Of a DNA stretch of 64,000 nucleotides, positions 1-8,764 are shown piece after piece. Every line of letters begins with the position of its first letter. Position 1 is the stretch's first letter. Position numbers and translations under genes: made by a program. The notes under the pieces are model-generated. The model ran no database searches. It was not told the DNA's origin and was given only the letters and a program-made list of their open reading frames with translations. This DNA is from Planctomycetota bacterium (GTDB taxonomy: Bacteria; Planctomycetota; UBA1135; GCA-002686595), in the NCBI GenBank assembly GCA_016795325.1, contig JAEUHY010000017.1, forward strand, positions 62,001 to 126,000. The letters are read 5' to 3'.

Positions 1-636
1 GTGCCCCAACTCTTCGCCCGGCGCACCGAGCTTGCGGAACTCGCCCGAGCGACCGATTGCGACGAGCACGGCGCGCGCGCGCACACGCTCGCCGTCCGCG
101 AGCACCACCTCGAGCCCGCCCTCCACGCGCTCGACGCGTTCCGCACGGCCCGGACGCAGGTCGAGGCCGAGCGCCTGCTCGCGCAGTTCGTCGACCAGCG
201 CTTCCTTCACGTCGGCGCTCAGGCGCAGCTCGCCCGCGGGCTCGAACTCCGTCGGATAGAGAAAGATCGGTTTGCGCGCCGGAAAGTTGACGATCGTCGA
301 GAACGGCTCGCTCGATTCGACGAGCACGTAGCTCAGGCCCAGCTTGCGCGCTTCCAGCGCCGCTGAAACGCCGGCGACGCTCGCGCCGACGATCGCGAGA
401 TCGACTTGGCCCTCGCGCGCGCCGCTCGAACCGCGCAATGCGTGCACGCGCCGAGCGACGCGCGCTCCGCCATCCGCTGCGAGTTTGAGCAGCGGCACGC
501 CGCTGAGGTCGCCCGCGACGTACAAACCCGGCACGGCCGTGCTTCCGTCGGGCTGTACCTCCGGCAGCGCTTCGACACGCCCGGCGGGCCAACGTGTGTG
601 AAGCCAGTGGGCGTAGCGGGCGAGGAGTTGGCGCAT
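1..636 (-). CDS. FAD/NAD(P)-binding oxidoreductase, 3' end cut by the window
   Basis: The first 212 codons of a thioredoxin-reductase-like flavoprotein are present; the C-terminus lies outside the window. A short N-terminal stretch with the motif GLYVAGDLSGVPLLK comes first. This is the flavin-contacting GD motif that normally sits at the end of a TrxR fold. A dinucleotide-binding segment follows, LAIVGASVAGVSAALEARK (GxGxxG-like, with A and S variants), and then a VLVAIGRSGEF strand. The order suggests a circularly arranged or duplicated TrxR-like fold. I recall such proteins in Planctomycetota and Proteobacteria, sometimes with ferredoxin or cyclic-nucleotide domains, but those parts cannot be seen here. 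The start at 636 is the first in-frame ATG before the conserved WLHTRWPAG segment. The substrate is unknown. Confidence 0.65.
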   Translation of the reverse strand, partial: MRQLLARYAHWLHTRWPAGRVEALPEVQPDGSTAVPGLYVAGDLSGVPLLKLAADGGARVARRVHALRGSSGAREGQVDLAIVGASVAGVSAALEARKLGLSYVLVESSEPFSTIVNFPARKPIFLYPTEFEPAGELRLSADVKEALVDELREQALGLDLRPGRAERVERVEGGLEVVLADGERVRARAVLVAIGRSGEFRKLGAPGEELGH

Positions 637-723
637 GCGGGCGGTGCGGCTCGACCGTACCAGATGCGCCGCGCGCGGCGCAGTTTCGCTCCACCGAGGA
701 GCTCGAGCGCCGCGCCGACAAGC

Positions 724-766
724 GCGCGAGGGCCGGCGGCCTGAATCAGGCAGCCGGCCCTCGCGC
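724..766 (-). terminator. Strong hairpin downstream of the 831-2144 gene
   Basis: A perfect 14-bp stem (724-737 with 753-766) encloses a further 5-bp stem (739-743 with 747-751) and an AAT loop. It lies about 65 bases past the stop of the minus-strand gene at 831-2144 and before the next minus-strand gene. There is no T-run after it, so a termination role is inferred from position and stability. Confidence 0.5.
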
Positions 767-816
767 TGGATTCGCTCACGCCCTTCGAGCGCGAGCCGAG
801 TCGACGTGCGCGCCGC

Positions 817-848
817 TCAGGGCGTGCAGGTCAGGGCGTGCAGGTCAG
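817..848. repeat. 14-bp tandem duplication around a stop codon
   Basis: The 14-mer tcagggcgtgcagg occurs twice in tandem (817-830 and 831-844) and is followed by a partial third copy (tcag). The stop codon of the 831-2144 gene lies in the second copy. The duplication leaves the protein end unchanged, so it looks like a recent neutral slippage. Confidence 0.8.
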
Positions 849-2144
849 TTCGATCGCGTCCGAGAGGTTGGTCGTCTTCGACGCCGGCGGATCGCGGTAC
901 CAGCCCTGGGCGTAGACCTTCGCGCCCGCAGCGAACGGGTTGCCGATCGCGGTCGGATTGGCGAGCAGGAATGCGTTCCAGTCGACCGACAACGCGCCGT
1001 CACAGGCGTTGACCGTGCCGCCCGTGGCGCTCGCCGGGGTGCGCTGCGTGGGCGACTTGACGCACAGGAAGCTCGTGCCCGCGCCCCACTGCGTCGGCGT
1101 GAAACCGGTCTGGTCGAGGCCGTAGAAGATCAGGCCCTGCTTCTGCCCTTCGACGTTGGCGACGCTGATCGTGCAAGGCGTCGCGAGCGACGCGCTGGGT
1201 TGCGCCGAGGCGCTGATCGCCGGAACGCAGCCGTTGGTCGACGTGCCCGCGGTGCAGTAGACCGTCGGCGGCGCCGACAGCGACAGCTTGCCGAAGAACT
1301 GGCAGCCGCCCGAGGTGTACACGGTCGCGATCGCAAGCGTCGTGCGGTCGAGGATCTTCACCGCGCCGCTGTCGGAGAACATGATGTTCCCGTTGCCGAG
1401 TTCGCACACGCCGCGCAGGAAGGCCGTGTTGGCGAAGAAGTTGATCTGCGCGCCGGTCGAGTCGTACTCGTACACGCCGATCGGCGCGCCGAAGCCGCTC
1501 ACCAGCACGGTGTTCGCGGCGGTGACCCAGAACTGCTCCGGCGAGTCGACGCCGGTCGTGCCGTTCGAAACGTGGAAGTCCGGCGCGAGGATGTTGCCGC
1601 TGTAGTCGTAGCGCGCGATGCGGTTCGAGGCGGTGAAGTGGCACACCAGCAACTCGCCGTTGTAGCCCACGACGTCGAACGGGCTCGTGCCCGAGTTCGC
1701 GACGGAGAACGCGCCCGTGCGCACTCCGGCCGTGTCGAACGTGACCACGGTGTCGGCGCTGGCGCCGTTGGCCGTGCCGTCGTTCGTGACGTACACGACG
1801 CCGTTGACGTATTCACCGCCGCGGCAGTTGTCGAGCGTGCCGGCCACGCCGTTCGTCGTGCCGATCCAGACTCCGTTCAGATCGAAGCGGAAGATCGAGT
1901 CCGCGGTCTGGTCGAGCACCCAGATCTCGTTCTCGACCTGGAACACGTCCTTGGGCGTGTTGAAGTCGTAGGTCAGCGCGCTGGCCGCGTCGAGGATGAA
2001 GTTGGCGTCGACCACGGCGCCGGTCTGGAAGTCGAACTTGACGATCTTGTCGGTCGTCGAGTCGGGCATGAGGATGAACTGCTGGGCCAGCGCCGAGCCG
2101 CTGAGCGCCAGCGCGGCGGCCAAGGTGGATGTGGTGCGGATCAT
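831..2144 (-). CDS. Secreted beta-propeller (NHL/SMP-30-like) protein with type A C-terminal domain
   Basis: A protein of 437 residues. It starts with a clear Sec signal peptide (MIRTTSTLAAALALSGSALA, followed by QQF), which fixes the start at 2144; the frame stays open far upstream but without protein-like sequence. Residues about 20-290 contain repeated short beta-strand units (for example DSIFRFDLNGVWIG, SNRIARYDYSGNIL, GVYEYDSTGAQIN) typical of NHL- or SMP-30-type propellers that bind sugars or act as scaffolds. Residues 296-437 form a distinct C-terminal domain. It begins YCTAG, has VEGQKQGLIFYG and FLCVKSPTQR in the middle, and ends with WYRDPPAS and LSDAIELTCTP. The same domain ends the BNR protein at 45481-47388. 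No enzymatic residues were recognised. Likely exported; function unknown. Confidence 0.75.
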   Translation of the reverse strand: MIRTTSTLAAALALSGSALAQQFILMPDSTTDKIVKFDFQTGAVVDANFILDAASALTYDFNTPKDVFQVENEIWVLDQTADSIFRFDLNGVWIGTTNGVAGTLDNCRGGEYVNGVVYVTNDGTANGASADTVVTFDTAGVRTGAFSVANSGTSPFDVVGYNGELLVCHFTASNRIARYDYSGNILAPDFHVSNGTTGVDSPEQFWVTAANTVLVSGFGAPIGVYEYDSTGAQINFFANTAFLRGVCELGNGNIMFSDSGAVKILDRTTLAIATVYTSGGCQFFGKLSLSAPPTVYCTAGTSTNGCVPAISASAQPSASLATPCTISVANVEGQKQGLIFYGLDQTGFTPTQWGAGTSFLCVKSPTQRTPASATGGTVNACDGALSVDWNAFLLANPTAIGNPFAAGAKVYAQGWYRDPPASKTTNLSDAIELTCTP

Positions 2145-2278
2145 GGGTGCGTGAGAATTCGAGGTGCGGGAATGGAGGATCGCGCGGCGTGAACGGACGG
2201 CGCGCGCGAGATTTCTCTGAGGGAGATGCATGGGCAAGCGCCGGCGCGGCGGCCGCGTTCCGAAAATCCGTGAATCGC

Positions 2279-2848
2279 TTACGCCCGCGCCCGCCGCAGG
2301 TGCAGCGACAGCCGCGCCAAGGCCTGGAACAGCCGCTTGCGTGACTGCGCTTCGTTGCAGCCCAGCCGCTGCGCGACCGCGGCGTGGCCCAGGTGCTCGA
2401 GGTGCACCCAGCGCACGATGTCCTGGTCGGCGTCGCTCAGCCGCGAGAGCGCGTTCGAGAGCGCCTCCAACTCCTCGTGCAGCGCGGCGTCCGCGCTCGG
2501 CGTTCCGACGCTCTCCGCCAGCCGCGACAGTTCGCTGCGACTCCAGGCCTGGCGCTCGCGGCCGCCCGGCTCTTCGGCCCGCTTCCCGGCGCGGTAGAAG
2601 CGCCGCCGGTCCATCAACTTGTGCAGGGCGACCTGGAACAGCCACTGCCGGAAGGCCGCGTCGCCCTGGTAGCGGTAGGCGCCGCGCGACTCGAGCACCT
2701 CGCGGCACACCGACTGCACGAGGTCCGCGCACGACTCGCGGCTCTCGAGCGCGGCGTCCATGTTGCGGCGCACGTAGACGCGCAGCGACGGCAGGTGCTC
2801 CTCGAGCAGGTGCTCGAGCGCAGGCTCGCGTTCCTCGCTGCGGCGCAT
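2279..2848 (-). CDS. ECF-type RNA polymerase sigma factor (module 1)
   Basis: A protein of 189 residues when started at ATG 2848 (MRRSEEREPALEH); an ATG at 2902 in the same frame is possible but gives a poor N-terminus. A sigma-2 region is visible as SCADLVQSVCREVLE followed by FRQWLFQVALHKLMDRRRFY. After a variable linker comes a sigma-4 region with a helix-turn-helix (ALSRLSDADQDIVRWVHLEH, then AAVAQRLGCNEAQSRKRLFQAL). The length is normal for ECF factors. The gene is divergent from the Ser/Thr kinase that starts at 2995, 146 bp away. A paralogous pair lies at 8044-11713. Kinase-linked ECF factors of Planctomycetota are thought to be controlled by phosphorylation instead of an anti-sigma factor; that is inference here. 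Confidence 0.88.
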   Translation of the reverse strand: MRRSEEREPALEHLLEEHLPSLRVYVRRNMDAALESRESCADLVQSVCREVLESRGAYRYQGDAAFRQWLFQVALHKLMDRRRFYRAGKRAEEPGGRERQAWSRSELSRLAESVGTPSADAALHEELEALSNALSRLSDADQDIVRWVHLEHLGHAAVAQRLGCNEAQSRKRLFQALARLSLHLRRARA

Positions 2849-2994
2849 GGATCGTTGCTTTGGCGCAAGGGCCGCCCCTCGCGGCCCCGCAGGCACAAGC
2901 ATACGCCAGTCCCGCGATTCCGGCCGGCGACGGCCGGCCGCGGCGCACCGGCCCCGTCCGCCCGCCGCGCCGCGCCGCGGTAGCCTTGAGGACG

Positions 2995-5934
<2,940 letters not shown>

Positions 5935-5997
5935 GCGCGCGACGGCCGGCGCCGCTGAGCGCGACGAGCGCAGAATGGTGGCACGTGGGCTCGATCT

Positions 5998-7068
5998 TCA
6001 GCTGACCAGCACGATCGCGCCAAGCAGCAGCGACGCGCACAGCGCCCACGCGAGAAGAGCGGCTGCCAGGGGCCTCCACCCCAGCGCGAGGATCGCCAGC
6101 GGCCGTGTGGCGAAGCCCACGCCTGCCAGCGCCATCAAGAACGCCCAGTTGGTGACGCGCGCGAGCGTCTCGCGTTCGTCCGCGGCGAAGGCGCCGCTGA
6201 TCGCGAGCCACGCGACGACCCCGAGTCCCCAGACGAACGCTGGTACGCGTCGCACGGCAATCGATGCGGTGCGCGCCAGCGAGCTCGATGCGTCCGCGGG
6301 ACGCGTCGGCGCAAAGCGGCGCGCGTGCTCCAGCACGGGAATCCACTGCAGCAAGTTGACGGCGAAGCGGAACGCACCCGTGCCGCGCAGCGCCACGGCC
6401 GAGTGCGAGCCGCCGACCAGGACGGCTTCGGCCGTCGTCGGCATCGCGATTCCGGCCCAGCGCGCGATCTCCGTCGCGTCCAACCCCAGCGCCGCCGCCG
6501 CGTGAGGCAGCACCAAGAATCCAGCCGCGCCCACGACCAACGTCGACGCCACGGCGAGCATGCGCGCGCGGTCGCTCGTCGCGGGGTCGCTTTCGCCGGC
6601 GGCGAGGATGGCGCTGATTCCGCAGCCGCTGAGTCCGACGCCGACGAGGCTCGCCGCGCGCGGTTCTTCGCCGGCGGCGCGCAACGCCGAGCGCATCACG
6701 AAGCCGACCACGTACCAGTGGGCCACCAAGAGCGCGATGCCGGCGACACCGACGATGGCGATGGCTCGAGCGTCGCACTGCGCTCCGAGCAGCACCATTC
6801 CCACGGCCAGCGGAACCTCGGGGGCCGGCGACCAACGTCGCAGTGCCGGCACGAGCGAGAACGCGCTGCCGAGCGAAACGCCGAGCACCAGCGCCGTCGA
6901 TGGCAACGGCAACATCGGGACGCGCCGGTGCGTGAGCCACGCCGCGACCGCGATCCCGGCGAGCAACGCGAGATCGCGGAGCGTGTGCGTGCTCGCGCGC
7001 GCCGGCGTGGACCGCGTGAGCGTGCCGAAGCTGTTCCACGCGCTGCGCGTAGTGCGAAGCACGCTCAC
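5998..7068 (-). CDS. YeiH-family putative sulfate/sulfite exporter
   Basis: A protein of 356 residues with about ten hydrophobic helices, matching the YeiH (UPF0324) family of putative sulfate exporters. The family-like Gly/Cys-rich helix LVGVGLSGCGISAILAAG and the late segment TNWAFLMALAGVGFATR are visible. The start chosen is the GTG at 7068, which overlaps the stop of the small upstream ORF in a GTGA (4-base overlap, translational coupling). A second GTG lies directly before it. The true ion is not established for the family; sulfite, sulfate and organosulfonate export have all been proposed. A cysteine-codon leader with a terminator lies about 190 bases upstream and gives independent support for a sulfur role. 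The gene converges with the kinase at 2995-5934. Confidence 0.75.
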   Translation of the reverse strand: MSVLRTTRSAWNSFGTLTRSTPARASTHTLRDLALLAGIAVAAWLTHRRVPMLPLPSTALVLGVSLGSAFSLVPALRRWSPAPEVPLAVGMVLLGAQCDARAIAIVGVAGIALLVAHWYVVGFVMRSALRAAGEEPRAASLVGVGLSGCGISAILAAGESDPATSDRARMLAVASTLVVGAAGFLVLPHAAAALGLDATEIARWAGIAMPTTAEAVLVGGSHSAVALRGTGAFRFAVNLLQWIPVLEHARRFAPTRPADASSSLARTASIAVRRVPAFVWGLGVVAWLAISGAFAADERETLARVTNWAFLMALAGVGFATRPLAILALGWRPLAAALLAWALCASLLLGAIVLVS

Positions 7069-7190
7069 CACGGAATGCTCGGCAACACGCCCAGCTTCAC
7101 GGCTGCGACGAGCGCTCCGGAAAGGGCGAAAGCGAAGAGCTGGCGGAACCACGCGGGAGTGGCCGAGGCTGTGGAGTTCGATTGCGTCAT
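7065..7190 (-). CDS. Small single-span membrane protein, coupled to the YeiH-like gene
   Basis: A 41-residue ORF: MTQSNSTASATPAW, then an amphipathic RQLF, a hydrophobic span FAFALSGALVAAVKLGVL and PSIPW. Its TGA stop overlaps the GTG start of the exporter (GTGA), the normal sign of an operon. No Shine-Dalgarno sequence is evident. Small single-span proteins next to transporters are often accessory subunits; here that is inference. I do not recognise a family. Confidence 0.5.
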   Translation of the reverse strand: MTQSNSTASATPAWFRQLFAFALSGALVAAVKLGVLPSIPW

Positions 7191-7256
7191 GGGATGTCGA
7201 GCGAGGAGTGGAGCCAGGGAACGAAACGTCGCGAAAACGCCGCGGAAACAAGGGCG

Positions 7257-7295
7257 AAAAACGAAGCAGGCCACCGCACGCGGTGGCCTGCTTCG
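7257..7295 (-). terminator. Canonical Rho-independent terminator
   Basis: On the minus strand a perfect 15-bp stem (arms 7281-7295 and 7262-7276, loop CGTG) is followed directly by five T residues (7261-7257). It lies downstream of the Cys-rich leader ORF and about 70 bases before the membrane protein/YeiH operon, so it can act as an attenuator. Confidence 0.85.
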
Positions 7296-7321
7296 AATCC
7301 TCGGAGCGCGATCTGGGTCGA

Positions 7322-7408
7322 TTAGTTCGCGCAATCCATGGTCCGGCACGGGCCACCAGAACGGTGGTGCCAGCAGTGCGGACACATGAGATTGGCGAGG
7401 AAGCGCAT
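7322..7408 (-). CDS. Cys/His-rich leader peptide of 28 residues
   Basis: A short ORF starting MRFLANLMCPHC and ending PCRTMDCAN. Cysteines are at residues 9, 12, 21 and 26, with two adjacent histidines at 14-15. An internal ATG at 7387 would give a 21-residue version starting MCPHC. It sits 36 bases after the predicted transcription start and 27 bases before a canonical terminator stem. It overlaps the first two of four RNA segments that can pair alternatively. The layout fits an attenuation leader sensing charged tRNA-Cys. No Shine-Dalgarno sequence was seen, so translation is not assured; a stand-alone small peptide or sRNA is the alternative. Confidence 0.5.
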   Translation of the reverse strand: MRFLANLMCPHCWHHRSGGPCRTMDCAN

Positions 7409-7450
7409 CGGAGGGCGCGCCGTGGATCGTGGCGCGATGAGTTCGCGAAG

Positions 7451-7478
7451 AGAGTAGGCCCGAGCGATCGAGCGTCAA
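7451..7478 (-). promoter_or_regulatory. Sigma-70-type promoter of the leader transcript
   Basis: On the minus strand there is TTGACG (7478-7473), a 16-base spacer and TACTCT (7456-7451). It matches the -35 consensus at five of six positions and the three most conserved -10 positions. The predicted start near 7444 lies 36 bases before the leader ORF. Confidence 0.5.
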
Positions 7479-8043
7479 GTGCGCTGCACGCAGCCGCGGC
7501 AAAAAACGTCGATCAAAACGGGCGGTGGAGAGTGCGTGCGGAGCGAGTTCAGCCGGCGATGGTCGCTTTTCGAGCGCCGGTCCAAGGCTCGCCGTGCACG
7601 GCCACGGAGAATCGGATCGAGAGCAACAACCTGGTGCGACCGTCGCTGCGCAAGCGCTCGGGCGCCTGCGGCGATGAACAGGCCCGTGAGCGCGAGCCCA
7701 AGAACAAGCCGACGCCGAGCAGTGCGGCCGCGGCAGCGCGCAGGCCACACCTGGGCGCAGAACTTGCGCCACGCTGCGCGGCGAAGCCAAGCCGTCGTGC
7801 TCGGCGACACGACACACACGGGATGCTCCGGACGGACTTCGACACGTACTGCTCGAGCTCGCACCCCGAGCAGCTCTTCGGCAGCGCGCCAGTGTCGTGC
7901 TTGCTCCGTGCGTCGCTGAGTTCGCGGGAATCGGCGTACCTGCGCAGGCGCGAAGACTCCAGGCGACAAGAGGCGCGGGCCCACGAGCGCGGCGACGGAA
8001 GCGCGGTCAGCGAGCGGTCGCGACGAACGTCGCAGGCAGGGCG
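7479..8043. other. Non-coding stretch between the YeiH leader and ECF sigma gene 2
   Basis: No convincing gene. Each minus-strand frame is open over part of it and one (7549-7845) has a hydrophobic stretch, but none has a recognisable domain, a clear start or consistent codon use across the interval. It lies downstream of the sigma gene at 8044-8622 and may hold its 3' end. I see no repeat or structured RNA in it. Confidence 0.5.
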
Positions 8044-8622
8044 CTAGCGCGCCCGCGCGACGCGCAGGTGCGCCGAGAGCCGCGCCAGGGCGAGGAACAG
8101 ACGGCCGCGCGACTGCGGGACGCTGCAACCGACGCGCTCGGCGACGTCGGCGTGCGTCAGGCCCTCGAGGTGGATCATGCGGATCATCGCCCGGTCGGCT
8201 TCGGCGAGCTTCTCGAGCGCCGCGGCGAGCACGGCGAGTTCCTCGCGCAGGCTGGCCTCCGAGCTCGGGGACGCGCCGAGGGTGCGCGCCAGCCGCGCGA
8301 GCTGGTCCACGTCGAAGGCGCTGCCGGCGGCGGGCTCGAGCGGCGCGCCTTCGCGCTTGCGGGCCCGGTAGAAGCGGCGCCGGTCGATCAGCTTGTGCAA
8401 CGCCATCTGCAGCAGCCACTGCCGGAAGGCCGCCTCGCCGCGGAACTCGTACTGTCCCTTGGACTGCAGCGCCTCGCGGCAGATCGACTGCACCAGGTCG
8501 GCGCAGGACTCGCGCTGCGCCAGGGCGGCGTCCATGTTGCGCCGCACGTAGGCGCGCAGGTCCGGCAGGTGCCGCTCGAGCAGCGTTTCGATCTGCAGCG
8601 GGGGTTCCTGGTCGCCAAGCAT
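8044..8622 (-). CDS. ECF-type RNA polymerase sigma factor (module 2)
   Basis: A protein of 192 residues starting MLGDQEPPLQIE. It is a close paralogue of the sigma factor at 2279-2848, sharing YVRRNMDAAL, ESCADLVQSICREAL and FRQWLLQMALHKLIDRRRFYR in sigma region 2. Region 4 contains MIRMIHLEGLTHADVAERVG and a recognition helix ending in SRGRLFLALARL. It is divergent from the kinase at 8765, with 142 bp between the starts, almost the same spacing as in module 1. It was probably generated by duplication of a whole sigma/kinase pair. Its promoters and the stimulus are unknown. Confidence 0.9.
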   Translation of the reverse strand: MLGDQEPPLQIETLLERHLPDLRAYVRRNMDAALAQRESCADLVQSICREALQSKGQYEFRGEAAFRQWLLQMALHKLIDRRRFYRARKREGAPLEPAAGSAFDVDQLARLARTLGASPSSEASLREELAVLAAALEKLAEADRAMIRMIHLEGLTHADVAERVGCSVPQSRGRLFLALARLSAHLRVARAR

Positions 8623-8764
8623 GGGGCCGAGTGCGGCAAATCCCGATTGGCGGCCAACGCCGCCCCGCGATCCGCGCTAGAGGATCTTGCCAGGATACCC
8701 CCAGCGCGCGCGCCCGGCGGGATCCCCGGCCCGCGGCGACGCGCGGCCGCGAGAACCCGCGATC

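Larger units (their letters stand above)
7257..7444 (-). promoter_or_regulatory. Putative transcription attenuator before the YeiH operon
   Basis: Four segments, in 5' to 3' order on the minus strand, have complementary cores. (1) CACCACC in the two His codons of the leader. (2) GGTGGCC a few bases later. (3) GGCCACC in the 5' arm of the terminator. (4) GGTGGCC in the 3' arm of the terminator. Pairings 1:2 and 3:4 (terminator) exclude 2:3 (antiterminator, about 8 continuous pairs with one wobble). A ribosome stalled at the Cys codons TGT and TGC would cover segment 1 and free segment 2. This is the trp-leader logic with cysteine as the signal. Confidence 0.45.

Noticed and set aside
7262..7295. 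A tRNA or other stable RNA gene near the leader
   Set aside because: The TTCGAATCC string resembles a T-arm, but no cloverleaf can be drawn; the stem is part of a simple terminator.
7549..7845. A 98-codon minus-strand frame with a hydrophobic stretch and several Cys
   Set aside because: Another minus frame is equally open over the same bases, no domain or clear start is visible, and it is isolated from the neighbouring transcripts.
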